Assembly: GCF_900250115.1 (NCBI RefSeq)
Contig: NZ_LT984803.1
Location: 1,265,483 to 1,329,482 of the forward strand
Source: Cupriavidus taiwanensis
GTDB lineage: Bacteria; Pseudomonadota; Gammaproteobacteria; Burkholderiales; Burkholderiaceae
Direction: 5' to 3'
Length of the DNA: 64,000 bases
Shown here: positions 27,533-38,643 of the stretch, piece by piece
How the letters are laid out: every line of letters starts with the position of its first letter
Numbering within the stretch: the stretch's first letter is position 1
Program-made: the position numbers and the translations under genes
Notes under the pieces: model-generated
What the model was told of the DNA's origin: nothing
Seen by the model: only the letters and a program-made list of their open reading frames with translations
Databases searched by the model: none

Positions 27533-29317
27533 ATGAGTGTGATCGAAGTCAAGGTGCCGGATATCGGCGATTTCGACGCGGTGGAAGTGATCGAGGTGCT
27601 GGTCAAGGCCGGCGACACGGTCGAGGTGGAACAGTCCCTGATCGTGCTGGAATCCGACAAGGCCAGCATGGACGTGCCGTCGTCGGCTGCCGGCAAGGTG
27701 GTCGACGTCAAGGTCAAGGTCGGCGACAAGGTGGGCCAGGGCGCGGTGATCTGCACCATCGAGGCCCAGGCAGGCGCGGCCGCTGCGCCTGCCCCCGCAC
27801 CGGCCCCGGCGCCCGCGCAAGCCCCGGCGCCGGCCCCCGCGGCGGCGCCGGCTCCCGCCGCCGCCAGCCACGCGGGCGGTGCCGATATCCAGTGCGAGAT
27901 GCTGGTGCTGGGGGCCGGTCCCGGCGGCTACTCGGCCGCCTTCCGCGCCGCCGACCTGGGCATGAATACCGTGCTGGTGGAGCGCTACGGCACCCTCGGC
28001 GGGGTCTGCCTGAACGTGGGCTGCATCCCGTCCAAGGCGCTGCTGCACAACGCCGCGGTGATCGACGAAGCCAAGGCGCTGGCCGCCCACGGCATCCTGT
28101 TCGGCGAAGCCAAGATCGACCTGGACGGCCTGCGCCACTACAAGAACCAGGTGGTCGGCAAGCTGACCGGCGGCCTGGCCGGCATGGCCAAGGCGCGCAA
28201 GGTGCAGGTGGTGCGCGGGGTCGGCAATTTCCTCGACCCGCATCACCTTGAAGTGGAACTGACCGAAGGCGAAGGCAAGCAGACCACCGGCAAGAAGACC
28301 GTGATCCGCTTCGACAAGGCCATCATTGCCGCCGGCAGCCAGGCGGTGAAGCTGCCCTTCATTCCGGAAGACCCGCGCATCGTCGACTCGACCGGCGCGC
28401 TGGAGTTGCCGGAAGTGCCCAACAAGATGCTGGTGATCGGCGGCGGCATCATCGGCCTGGAAATGGCCACGGTGTACAGCACGCTGGGCGCCGACATCGA
28501 TGTCGTCGAAATGCTGCCGGGCCTGATGAACGGTGCCGACCGCGACCTGGTCAAGGTCTGGGAAAAGAAGAACAAGGACCGCTTCGGCAAGGTGATGCTG
28601 AACACCAAAACGGTCGCGGTGGAAGCCAGGCCGGATGGCATCTACGTCAGGTTCGAGGGCGAGCAGGCGCCGGCCGAGGCGCAGCGCTATGATCTGGTGC
28701 TGGTGTCGGTGGGCCGTTCGCCCAACGGCAAGCGCATCAGCGCCGAGAAGGCCGGCGTTGCCGTGACCGAGCGTGGCTTTATCGACGTCGACAAGCAGAT
28801 GCGCACCAACGTGCCGCATATCTACGCGATCGGCGATATCGTCGGACAGCCGATGCTGGCGCACAAGGCCGTGCACGAAGCCCACGTGGCCGCGGAAGCC
28901 GCGCATGGCGAGAAGGCGTTCTTCGACGCCAAGCAGATTCCGTCGGTGGCCTTCACCGATCCGGAAGTGGCGTGGGCCGGCCTGACCGAGGACGAGTGCA
29001 AGGCCAGGGGCATCAAGTACAGCAAGGGCGTGTTCCCCTGGGCGGCTTCGGGCCGCGCCATCGCCAACGGCCGCGACGAGGGCTTCACCAAGCTGATCTT
29101 CGACGAGGAAACGCATCGCGTGATCGGCGGCGGCATCGTCGGCACGCATGCCGGCGACCTGATCAGCGAAGTGTGCCTGGCGATCGAGATGGGCGCCGAC
29201 GCGGTGGATATCGGCAAGACCATCCATCCGCACCCGACGCTGGGCGAGTCGATCGGCATGGCGGCGGAGATCTACGAAGGCACGTGCACGGACGTGCCGC
29301 CCCCGCGCAAGCGTTGA
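27533..29317 (+). CDS. lpdA: Dihydrolipoamide dehydrogenase (E3) with N-terminal lipoyl domain
   Basis: A 594-residue flavoprotein that reoxidises dihydrolipoamide with NAD. An N-terminal lipoyl domain (about 1-80, modified Lys43 in [12 protein letters not shown]) is fused through an Ala/Pro linker to the E3 body. FAD is bound at [18 protein letters not shown]. The redox disulfide is Cys159-Cys164 in [19 protein letters not shown], and NAD binds near [20 protein letters not shown]. The C-terminal catalytic HPHPTLGES contains the active-site His. Ordinary E3 is about 470 residues, so the extra domain is a genuine fusion, as in PdhL of C. necator (594 residues as I recall). An AGGAG site precedes the ATG. 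Confidence 0.97.
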   Translation: MSVIEVKVPDIGDFDAVEVIEVLVKAGDTVEVEQSLIVLESDKASMDVPSSAAGKVVDVKVKVGDKVGQGAVICTIEAQAGAAAAPAPAPAPAPAQAPAPAPAAAPAPAAASHAGGADIQCEMLVLGAGPGGYSAAFRAADLGMNTVLVERYGTLGGVCLNVGCIPSKALLHNAAVIDEAKALAAHGILFGEAKIDLDGLRHYKNQVVGKLTGGLAGMAKARKVQVVRGVGNFLDPHHLEVELTEGEGKQTTGKKTVIRFDKAIIAAGSQAVKLPFIPEDPRIVDSTGALELPEVPNKMLVIGGGIIGLEMATVYSTLGADIDVVEMLPGLMNGADRDLVKVWEKKNKDRFGKVMLNTKTVAVEARPDGIYVRFEGEQAPAEAQRYDLVLVSVGRSPNGKRISAEKAGVAVTERGFIDVDKQMRTNVPHIYAIGDIVGQPMLAHKAVHEAHVAAEAAHGEKAFFDAKQIPSVAFTDPEVAWAGLTEDECKARGIKYSKGVFPWAASGRAIANGRDEGFTKLIFDEETHRVIGGGIVGTHAGDLISEVCLAIEMGADAVDIGKTIHPHPTLGESIGMAAEIYEGTCTDVPPPRKR

Positions 29318-30174
29318 TTCCGGCTTGGCGCAGCGGCTCAATGGCTTGCGCTTCTGAGCCGCTGGGCGCCGGCGCTCGGTTCAGTGTGGAAAGCGGCCGA
29401 GCATCGCTCGCGGACCACGAACGGCCATAGCTTGCGCCCCTGGCATGGCGCAAGTCGACCTGCTCGTCCGCCCGTGCGGACGAGCTGCGTCGCGCAATGA
29501 GCCGGATACACGCGCGCGCGAGCCTGAAAGATGATGCGATCAGCGCAATCATCGGGCGATTCAGCGTTTCTTCACAGAGGGACGCGATGGCTGCACGTCG
29601 CGGCAGCGTCATAACACGCGGCGAAGGCTGGAACTGACTTCCTCGAAGCCGTTGCGCAGATCGCACGCGAAAGTGCGCCTTCATCCTGGCCGAGTCGGTG
29701 CTCCGACTCCAGTGGCTACCATCCTCGCTCATCCTCGCTCGGGGAAGCTCGATAGTCTCGAGGTCGTCGATTCGATAGTTGATCGCCGTGTCGGGGGGGG
29801 GGCAGCTCCCGTGCTCGACAGGTCATTTTCTCCGACAGCTCTTCTCGCACTCGCGCCCGCACGGCATTTGCCGCACCTGGCGTTCCACAACTCCGGACTC
29901 CCGGGTTCGAAGTTGCCCTGCTGGCACTTTCATGGTTCAGCGGGCGAAACAGTGCGTTCGGCCTCCATGGCCATGCAACCGTCCTTGTGCTGGCCGTCCC
30001 GCGGCGCGCGAGCGCCTGCTTTCCGCTTTCCGTAAGAGTCAGCTCGGCCGCTTAATTGATGGCCTGGCCTGTCCGCCATATCGTTCAGCCAAATCAACAA
30101 GTCGATACTGGCGCCGCACGGGGCATTGCCCGTGCCGGTTTCCGTGCAGCCTGACCATCAAGGAGACAAGACAC
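29318..30174. other. Anomalous intergenic region without a credible gene
   Basis: About 860 bases follow lpdA with base composition and codon structure unlike the neighbours. It holds two inverted repeats: CAGCGGCTCA...TGAGCCGCTG (29331-29364, 14-base loop, perhaps the pdh terminator although no T-run follows) and CTCGTCCG...CGGACGAG (29463-29484). A run of ten G lies at 29793-29802, next to short degenerate direct repeats (CATCCTCGCT twice near 29720-29740). Open frames here are arginine-rich, lack ribosome sites and overlap lpdA. It may be a decayed gene or an inserted remnant; I recognise no protein in it. Confidence 0.5.
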
Positions 30175-30204
30175 ATGGCCTATCCCTTCCACACGTTGCC
30201 GTAG
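30175..30204 (+). CDS. Possible leader peptide MAYPFHTLP upstream of the malonate transporter
   Basis: A nine-codon frame with an excellent ribosome site (AAGGAG, 9 bases upstream) ends in TAG, 104 bases before the transporter start. It may be an upstream leader peptide, or the surviving start of a gene truncated by the neighbouring rearranged DNA. The ribosome site is far better than chance, but translation is not demonstrated. Confidence 0.3.
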   Translation: MAYPFHTLP

Positions 30205-30308
30205 CGGCAGATCCGAATCGCCGGCAGCCGGCCCCTGCGCTGCCGGGTTCCCCTGACTTCCTTGCCAGTCGGCGTGCGCAGACGCGCGCGAGCCGCCATG
30301 GAGCCGTT

Positions 30309-31709
30309 ATGTCGTCACACGCCATTTCCATCTCGGTGCTGGGCCTGATGTTTATCATCGCCACGGTATTGCCAATCAACATGGGCGCACTTGCCTTTGT
30401 CGGTGCCTTCCTGGTCGGCACGCTGGTCGCGGCCATGCCGGCCAAGGCTATCCTTGCCGGTTTCCCCGTCGACCTGTTCCTGACCCTGGTCGGCATCACC
30501 TACCTGTTCGCCGTGGCGCAGAACAACGGCACCATCGACTGGCTGGTGCGGCTCGCGGTGCGCGCCGTGGGCGGCAGGATCGCCGCCATTCCATGGATCA
30601 TGTTCATGATCGCGGCGCTGCTGACGTCGGTCGGCGCGGTCAGCCCGGCGGCGGTGGCCATCATCGCGCCGATTGCGCTGGGCTTCGCCGCGCGCTATGG
30701 CATCAACCCGCTGCTGATGGGCCTGATGGTCATCCACGGCGCGCAGGGTGGCGGCTTCTCGCCGATCAGCATCTATGGCGGCATCACCAACAAGATCGTG
30801 CAGAAGGCCGGGCTGCCGCTCAATGAGATGGCGACGGCATTCGCCAGCCTGGGCGTGAACCTGGCCGTGGCCGCCGGTCTCTTCGTTGCGCTGGGCGGGC
30901 TGCGCCTGATGCGGCAGTCGGCACCGGCGGCGGCACAGCCGGTCGCCGGCGGCGTGCTGGCCATGGGGGCGCCGTTCGGCGCGCGCACCGTGCCGGCACA
31001 GGGGGCGCAGATCTACGGCGATGCGGAAGCCGAGGCCGGCATGGAAGAGCAGAAGACGATGGCGCGCGACCGCGCTGCGCTGCTCGGCAGCGAACCGGAA
31101 GCCGCCGCCGAAGCCCCTGCCGGGCTCTACCAGTACCTGACCGTGGCCGGCCTGGCCGCGCTGGCGGTGCTGACGCTCTATTTCAAGCTCGATATCGGCT
31201 TTGTCTCGCTGACCATCGCGCTGCTGCTCACGCTGATGGCGCCGGAACTGCAGAAGCGCGCGCTGAGCCAGGTGTCGTGGCCCGAGATCATGCTGATCGT
31301 CGGCGTCAGCACCTTCGTCGGGGTGATGGACAAGATGGGCACCATCGACTTCGTCGGCCACAGCGTCGCCGGCCTGACGTCCCCGCTGATGGCCGCGCTG
31401 CTGCTGTGCGTGGTGGGCGCGGTGGTGTCGGCCTTCGCCTCGTCGACTGCCGTGCTGGGTTCGCTGATCCCGCTGGCGGTGCCGTTCCTGCAGCAGGGCT
31501 CGGACGTGAGCGCCATCGGCTTTATCGCCGCGATGGCCGTGTCCTCCACCATCGTCGACGTCAGCCCGTTCTCGACCAATGGCGCGCTGGTGCTCGCCAA
31601 CGCGCAGGGCGTGGACCGGCAGGCCTTCTTCCGCACGCTGCTGATCTATGGCGCGCTGGTCACCGTGATCGCGCCGGTGGTGTTGTGGCTCGTCTTCGTC
31701 GTGCTGTGA
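30309..31709 (+). CDS. matC: MatC-type dicarboxylate (malonate) transporter
   Basis: A 466-residue inner-membrane permease of the MatC/SLC13-like family with about 12 hydrophobic segments. The N-terminus MSSHAISISVLGLMFIIATV through IAAIPWIMFMIAALLTSVGA matches the dicarboxylate carrier MatC N-terminal domain. A charged loop (about 240-275) separates two halves. The C-terminal half contains ASSTAVLGSLIPLAVPFLQQ and STIVDVSPFSTNGALVLANA, the repeat-like substrate signatures. The ATG at 30309 has GGAG at proper spacing. It starts a run of same-strand genes with acsA, mdcR and the mdc operon, so malonate is the expected substrate; this replaces the MdcLM or MdcF carriers used by other bacteria. 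Confidence 0.83.
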   Translation: MSSHAISISVLGLMFIIATVLPINMGALAFVGAFLVGTLVAAMPAKAILAGFPVDLFLTLVGITYLFAVAQNNGTIDWLVRLAVRAVGGRIAAIPWIMFMIAALLTSVGAVSPAAVAIIAPIALGFAARYGINPLLMGLMVIHGAQGGGFSPISIYGGITNKIVQKAGLPLNEMATAFASLGVNLAVAAGLFVALGGLRLMRQSAPAAAQPVAGGVLAMGAPFGARTVPAQGAQIYGDAEAEAGMEEQKTMARDRAALLGSEPEAAAEAPAGLYQYLTVAGLAALAVLTLYFKLDIGFVSLTIALLLTLMAPELQKRALSQVSWPEIMLIVGVSTFVGVMDKMGTIDFVGHSVAGLTSPLMAALLLCVVGAVVSAFASSTAVLGSLIPLAVPFLQQGSDVSAIGFIAAMAVSSTIVDVSPFSTNGALVLANAQGVDRQAFFRTLLIYGALVTVIAPVVLWLVFVVL

Positions 31710-31743
31710 GTGTTTTCCTGTTGCCGCTACCTGACTCCTGACC

Positions 31744-33726
<1,983 letters not shown>

Positions 33727-33788
33727 CGGTGCGCACTCGCCGCCACGCGGCTAAGATAGGAGCCTGCCCCCCAACCACAGCCTGAGCC

Positions 33789-34706
33789 ATGAGAATCCGC
33801 ATCGGCGAAGAGATCACCTTCCGCAAGCTCGAAGCCCTGCTGGCGTTCATGGAATCGGGCAACCTGGCCAAGGCGGCCGAGATCCTCGATACCAGCACGG
33901 TCAGCGTGCACCGCGCGCTGCATTCGCTGGAAGAGGGCACCAGTTGCGCGCTGTTCCGCCACGAGGGCCGCAACCTGATCCCGACCGACGCCGCCCATGT
34001 GCTGGCGGATACGGCAAGGGAAGTGCTCAAGGCCATGGCCGACGGCATCCGCGCCACGCGCGAGGCCGCCGGCTTTTCGGCCGACCACGTCAAGATCGGG
34101 TCGCTCTATTCGCTGACGGTCCAGACCGTGCCCAAGATCGTGATCGGCCTGAAGCTGCGGCGCCCGGAACTGCAGACCGAGCTGGTGCTGGGATCGAATG
34201 CGGACCTGCTGCAAAAGCTCAAGCAGGGCTCGATCGACGCCGCGCTGATGGCCGTGCCCGACCCCGACCCGGAGATCGAGTCGATCCCGCTGTTCGAGGA
34301 CGATATCTTTTTTGCGGCGCCGGCCGATTCGCCCTATGCCTCGATGCCCGCGGTGGACCTGCGTGCCTGCCGGGACGAGCCGTTCGTCACCCTGAGCGAG
34401 GGTTTCGTCACCTACAGCGGCTTTGTCGAGGCGTTCCGCATCGCCGAATTCACGCCCAATGTGGTGATGAAGGTCGGCGATATCTTTTCGCTGATGAACC
34501 TGGTGGGCGGCGGCATCGGCTATACGCTGCTGCCGGGCCGGGTAAAAGGCGTGTATTCGCGCAATGTGGCCTTCGTGCCGCTGGCCGGCGAGTACGACAT
34601 CAAGCAGACCATCGCCCTGAACTTCCTGCGCCGCCGCGAGCGGGATCCCAACCTGCTGGCGCTGGCCGCGGCGTGCCGCATGGCGATGCGCGACGCTGAC
34701 CAGTAA
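33789..34706 (+). CDS. mdcR: LysR-type regulator of malonate use
   Basis: A 305-residue LysR-type activator. The winged helix reads ITFRKLEALLAFMESGNLAK and AAEILDTSTVSVHRALHSLE, and the rest is an effector domain. It resembles MdcR/MauR regulators of malonate decarboxylase operons. It lies 145 bases upstream of mdcA on the same strand, the reverse of the divergent arrangement common for LysR genes. The effector is expected to be malonate or malonyl-CoA (inferred from context). Confidence 0.88.
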   Translation: MRIRIGEEITFRKLEALLAFMESGNLAKAAEILDTSTVSVHRALHSLEEGTSCALFRHEGRNLIPTDAAHVLADTAREVLKAMADGIRATREAAGFSADHVKIGSLYSLTVQTVPKIVIGLKLRRPELQTELVLGSNADLLQKLKQGSIDAALMAVPDPDPEIESIPLFEDDIFFAAPADSPYASMPAVDLRACRDEPFVTLSEGFVTYSGFVEAFRIAEFTPNVVMKVGDIFSLMNLVGGGIGYTLLPGRVKGVYSRNVAFVPLAGEYDIKQTIALNFLRRRERDPNLLALAAACRMAMRDADQ

Positions 34707-34851
34707 GGGCACGGAGCGGCTTTTCGCCCGCGCCCTGGTCTCCCCTGGTCTCGCTTCCGGCCAGCGTAACGGTTCATTTCCCGGCGTGATTGTTTGCCGG
34801 ACGGCGCCTGTTTAAGGTGGAGCCATCAGACAGACGCCAGCCGGAGACGCG

Positions 34852-36510
34852 ATGACCAACACCAGCACGGGCCGCCAATGGAATACCCGCAGGGAAGCCA
34901 AGGCGCGCCGCAAGCAGAACGCCGCCGCCATTGCCGATGGCAAGGTGGTGCCGACCAGCGACATCGTCGCCTTCCTGGAGGCCGTGCTGGCCTGCGGCGA
35001 CCGCGTCGTGCTGGAGGGCAACAACCAGAAGCAGGCTGACTTCCTGTCGCGCTCGCTGGCGCAGGTCGATCCCGCGCGCGTGAGTGCGCTGCACATGATC
35101 ATTCCGAGCGTCAGCCGGGTCGAGCACCTGGACCTGTTCGAGCGCGGCATCGCGCGCAAGCTGGATTTCTCGTACGCGGGGGCGCAGAGCATCCGCATCT
35201 CGCAGTTCCTGGAGGACGGGCAGCTCGAAGTGGGCGCGATCCATACCTATATCGAGCTGTATTCGCGGCTGTACGTCGACCTGGTGCCCAATGTGGTGCT
35301 GATCGCCGGCTACAAGGCCGATCGCCAGGGCAACCTCTACACCGGCCCGAGTACTGAAGATACGCCGGCACTGGTCGAGGCCGCGGCCTTCCGCGACGGG
35401 CTGGTGATCGCGCAGGTCAACGAGATCGTCGACGATCCCGCGGGCCTGCCGCGCGTCGACGTGCCGGGCTCCTGGATCGACTACGTGGTGCAGGCGGACC
35501 AGCCTTTCTTCTGCGAACCGCTGTTCACGCGCGACCCGCGGCTGATCAAGCCGGTCCACGTGCTGATGGCGATGATGGCGATCCGCGGCATCTACGAGCG
35601 CCACCAGGTGCAGTCGCTGAACCATGGCATCGGCTTCAACACCGCGGCGATCGAGCTGATCCTGCCGACCTACGGCGAGTCGCTCGGGCTCAAGGGCAAG
35701 ATCTGCAAGTACTGGACCCTCAACCCGCATCCGACGCTGATCCCGGCGATCGAAACCGGCTGGGTCGAAAGCGTGCACAGCTTCGGCAGCGAGCTGGGCA
35801 TGGAAGGCTATGTCGCCGCGCGCCCGGACGTTTTCTTTACCGGCGCGGACGGCTCGATGCGCTCGAACCGGGCCTTCTGCCAGCTTGCCGGCCAGTACGC
35901 GGTGGACCTGTTCATCGGCTCGACGCTGCAGATCGACGGCGACGGCCATTCGTCCACGGTGACGCGCGGGCGCCTGTCCGGCTTCGGCGGCGCGCCCAAT
36001 ATGGGCCACCAGCCGGGCGGGCGCCGGCACCCGACGCCGGCGTGGCTGGACCTGATCGAAACCGACGATCCGCTCGCGCGCGGCCGCAAGCTGGTGGTGC
36101 AGATGGTCGAGACCTTCCAGGCGGGCGGCAAGCCGACCTTCGTCGAATCGATGGATGCGGTCGAGGTCGCGCGCGAAAGCGGCATGCCGCTGGCGCCGGT
36201 GATGATCTACGGCGACGACGTCACGCACGTGCTGACCGAAGAAGGCATCGCCTACCTGTACAAGGCGCAATCGCTGGAACAGCGGCGCCGCATGATTGCC
36301 GCCGTGGCGGGCGTCACGCCCATCGGCCTGAAGCACGATCCCGCCACCACGCGCCGGATGCGCAGCGACGGCCTGATCGCGTTGCCGGAAGACCTGGGCG
36401 TGCAGCGCAGCCTGGCGACGCGCAGCCTGCTTGCGGCCAAAAGCATGGCCGACCTGGTCGACTGGTCCGGCGGGCTGTACGAGCCGCCGGCACGCTTCCG
36501 GAGCTGGTGA
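34852..36510 (+). CDS. mdcA: Malonate decarboxylase alpha subunit (acetyl-ACP:malonate ACP transferase)
   Basis: A 552-residue subunit that swaps the acetyl group on the acyl-carrier subunit for malonate, releasing acetate. It begins with the family N-terminus RQWNTRREAKARRKQNAAAI and has the typical blocks VVLEGNNQKQADFLSRSLAQ, DRQGNLYTGPSTEDTPALVE and GRLSGFGGAPNMGHQPGGRR. Length agrees with MdcA of Klebsiella and Pseudomonas (about 550). It starts the operon mdcABCDEGH. Its stop shares one base with the mdcB start (TGATG). Confidence 0.96.
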   Translation: MTNTSTGRQWNTRREAKARRKQNAAAIADGKVVPTSDIVAFLEAVLACGDRVVLEGNNQKQADFLSRSLAQVDPARVSALHMIIPSVSRVEHLDLFERGIARKLDFSYAGAQSIRISQFLEDGQLEVGAIHTYIELYSRLYVDLVPNVVLIAGYKADRQGNLYTGPSTEDTPALVEAAAFRDGLVIAQVNEIVDDPAGLPRVDVPGSWIDYVVQADQPFFCEPLFTRDPRLIKPVHVLMAMMAIRGIYERHQVQSLNHGIGFNTAAIELILPTYGESLGLKGKICKYWTLNPHPTLIPAIETGWVESVHSFGSELGMEGYVAARPDVFFTGADGSMRSNRAFCQLAGQYAVDLFIGSTLQIDGDGHSSTVTRGRLSGFGGAPNMGHQPGGRRHPTPAWLDLIETDDPLARGRKLVVQMVETFQAGGKPTFVESMDAVEVARESGMPLAPVMIYGDDVTHVLTEEGIAYLYKAQSLEQRRRMIAAVAGVTPIGLKHDPATTRRMRSDGLIALPEDLGVQRSLATRSLLAAKSMADLVDWSGGLYEPPARFRSW

Positions 36511-37478
36511 TGGCAGGCGCCACCGCAAGGATCCTGCAAGTGCAGGCCCCGCAGACCCCCTACGCGCCCGGGCAGCGCCCGGCGGCCTCCGCCCAGGCCG
36601 AGGCGCTGGCGGGACTGGCCGTCAGCGCCATCGCCGAGGAAGCGCGGCTCTCGCCCAAGCCCGGCCTGGTCGACAGCCGCGGCAACGGGGCCCATGCCGA
36701 CCTGACCTTGCCGCTGATGCTGCGCTCGGCGCACGCGCTGGGGCCGTCGTTCGCGGCCATGGCCGATGCCGGGCTACAGGCACCGCACGTGGGCTATGGC
36801 CTGCGCGAACAGCTGGGCGCGCTCGGCCGCGAGGCCGAGGCCGTGATGCTGTCCGCCACCGGCGGCGTCAACACGCATCGCGGCGCGATCTGGTGCATCG
36901 GCCTGCTGGTCGGGGCCGCGGCGCACGCGAGCACTGCCGGGCTGGGTGCCGGTGCCGGGAGCATCAGCGCCACGGCCGGCGCCATTGCCTCACTGGCGGA
37001 CCGGCACCGGCCGGTGCTCACCGGCAACAAGGGCGAGCTCGCCTGCCTGGCCTACGGGGTAGGCGGCGCGCGGGCGCAGGCGCGCGCCGGCTTCCCGCAC
37101 GTGACACGGCTGGCGCTGCCGGCGCTGCGGCGCAGCCGCGCGCGTGGCGAGCCGGAATCGACGGCGCGCCTGAACGCGCTGCTCGCGCTGATGAGCGAGC
37201 TGGACGACACCTGCGTGCTGGCCAGGTCGGGGCGGCCCGGGCTGGACTTCATGCAGGCCGGCGCCAGGGCGGTGCTGTCGGCAGGCGGCGCGGGCACGGT
37301 CGCCGGGCGGCGCCACCTGCGCAGCCTCGACGCCGGCATGCTGGCCAGGCGGGCTTCGCCGGGCGGCGCGGCGGACCTGCTGGCCGCGACGATTTTCCTC
37401 GACCGGCTGTCACAGGATCGGACTGCCGGCGTGACGGCGGCGAAAACGGCCGAGAAAAGCGGCTTCAGGGGACTCTGA
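36510..37478 (+). CDS. mdcB: Triphosphoribosyl-dephospho-CoA synthase
   Basis: A 322-residue enzyme that makes 2'-(5''-triphosphoribosyl)-3'-dephospho-CoA from ATP and dephospho-CoA, precursor of the MdcC prosthetic group. Typical CitG/MdcB blocks are EEARLSPKPGLVDSRGNGAH, MLSATGGVNTHRGAIWCIGL, and FMQAGARAVLSAGGAGT. The ATG at 36510 overlaps the mdcA stop. A GTG one codon upstream is possible. Translation is coupled to mdcA. Confidence 0.93.
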   Translation: MAGATARILQVQAPQTPYAPGQRPAASAQAEALAGLAVSAIAEEARLSPKPGLVDSRGNGAHADLTLPLMLRSAHALGPSFAAMADAGLQAPHVGYGLREQLGALGREAEAVMLSATGGVNTHRGAIWCIGLLVGAAAHASTAGLGAGAGSISATAGAIASLADRHRPVLTGNKGELACLAYGVGGARAQARAGFPHVTRLALPALRRSRARGEPESTARLNALLALMSELDDTCVLARSGRPGLDFMQAGARAVLSAGGAGTVAGRRHLRSLDAGMLARRASPGGAADLLAATIFLDRLSQDRTAGVTAAKTAEKSGFRGL

Positions 37479-37795
37479 TGGAACAACTGCGATTTGAATT
37501 CCCGGCGGGACAGCCGGCCACCGTACGCGTACTGGTCGGCGTGGTGGGCTCGGGCGACCTCGAGGTCGTGGTCGAGCCCGGCCAGGGCGGCAAGACCACG
37601 GTGGAGGTCACCACCTCGGTCAATGGCTACGGCCGCGTCTGGGATGCGCAGCTCTCGCGCGTCTTCGCCGCCGAGCCGCGCGCGGCGATGCATATCCGCA
37701 TCCACGATTTCGGCGCGACGCCGGGCGTGGTCGGCATGCGCCTGGCGGAAGCGTTTGAAGCGCTGGGCGATCCGCAACAAGGAGACGGCGCATGA
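37478..37795 (+). CDS. mdcC: Malonate decarboxylase acyl-carrier protein (delta subunit)
   Basis: A 105-residue acyl carrier that holds acetyl and malonyl thioesters. Ser25 in [17 protein letters not shown] is the expected attachment site of the phosphoribosyl-dephospho-CoA arm, at the same position known in Klebsiella MdcC. Sequence and length fit the family. Its start overlaps the mdcB stop by one base, and its stop overlaps mdcD by four. AGGGGA precedes the ATG. Confidence 0.94.
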   Translation: MEQLRFEFPAGQPATVRVLVGVVGSGDLEVVVEPGQGGKTTVEVTTSVNGYGRVWDAQLSRVFAAEPRAAMHIRIHDFGATPGVVGMRLAEAFEALGDPQQGDGA

Positions 37796-38643
37796 ACACG
37801 GCGGAACTGCTGGCGCGCAACAGCTTTATCGAACTCGGCGCACGCGAGCGCGCGCGTGCATTGCTCGACCCGGGCACCTTCCGCGAACTGGCGGGCCCGT
37901 TCGATGGCCTGCAGTCGCCGTGGCTGCCGCCGCAAGGCGTGGTGCCGCAGAGCGATGACGGCGTGGTGGTGGCCAAGGGCCGCATCGACCAGATGCCGGT
38001 GGTGGTGCTGGCGATCGAAGGCGCCTTCCAGGGCGGCAGCATGGGCGAGGTCGGCGGCGCCAAGATCGCCGGGGCGCTGGAGCTGGCGGCCGAGGACAAC
38101 CGGCGCGGCGAACCGACCCGCGCGGTGCTGCTGCTGGAAACCGGCGGCGTGCGCCTGCAGGAGGCCAATCTTGGCCTGGCCGCGATTGCCGAGATCCATG
38201 CCGCGATCGTCGACCTGCGCCGGTACCAGCCGGTGGTCGGCGTGATCGCGGGGCAGGTGGGCTGCTTTGGCGGCATGTCGATCGCGGCCGGCCTGTGCAG
38301 CGCGCTGGTGATGACGCAGGAAGGGCGGCTGGGTCTGAACGGCCCGGCCGTGATCGAGCAGGAAGCGGGCATCGCCGAGTACGACTCGCGCGACCGGCCC
38401 TTTATCTGGAGCTTTACCGGCGGCACGCAGCGCGTTGCCACCGGCTTCGCCGATGCGTATGTCGACGACGATTGCGACGCGATGCGCGCGCAGGTGGCCG
38501 CGCTGCTGCGCGAGCCGGTCCCCGCCAGCCATCGTAGCGAGCAAGTCACGCAGTACCTGGCCGCGCTGCAGGCGTACGACGCCAGCACCCAACCCACGCC
38601 CGCGCAGGTGCAGGCGCTGTTTCAACGGGGGACCGACGCATGA
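37792..38643 (+). CDS. mdcD: Malonate decarboxylase beta subunit
   Basis: A 283-residue subunit of the malonyl-ACP decarboxylase, with the acetyl-CoA carboxylase carboxyltransferase fold. Characteristic stretches are LARNSFIELGARERARALLD, GAFQGGSMGEVGGAKIAGAL with its oxyanion-forming glycines, and VGVIAGQVGCFGGMSIAAGL. MdcD and MdcE together decarboxylate malonyl-MdcC to acetyl-MdcC. It begins with an ATGA overlap to mdcC and ends with one to mdcE. Confidence 0.95.
   Translation: MNTAELLARNSFIELGARERARALLDPGTFRELAGPFDGLQSPWLPPQGVVPQSDDGVVVAKGRIDQMPVVVLAIEGAFQGGSMGEVGGAKIAGALELAAEDNRRGEPTRAVLLLETGGVRLQEANLGLAAIAEIHAAIVDLRRYQPVVGVIAGQVGCFGGMSIAAGLCSALVMTQEGRLGLNGPAVIEQEAGIAEYDSRDRPFIWSFTGGTQRVATGFADAYVDDDCDAMRAQVAALLREPVPASHRSEQVTQYLAALQAYDASTQPTPAQVQALFQRGTDA

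Noticed and set aside
24866..29341. Very long open frame (about 1,490 codons) on the strand opposite aceF, the BPH gene and lpdA
   Set aside because: The predicted protein is His/Arg/Gly-rich, with no family motif and no ribosome site. It mirrors the third-position GC bias of the real genes on the plus strand.
29163..29732. Minus-strand open frame of 189 codons after lpdA
   Set aside because: It overlaps the lpdA 3' end, is Arg/Ser-rich, has no ribosome site and resembles no family I know. It is kept only as part of the anomalous region.
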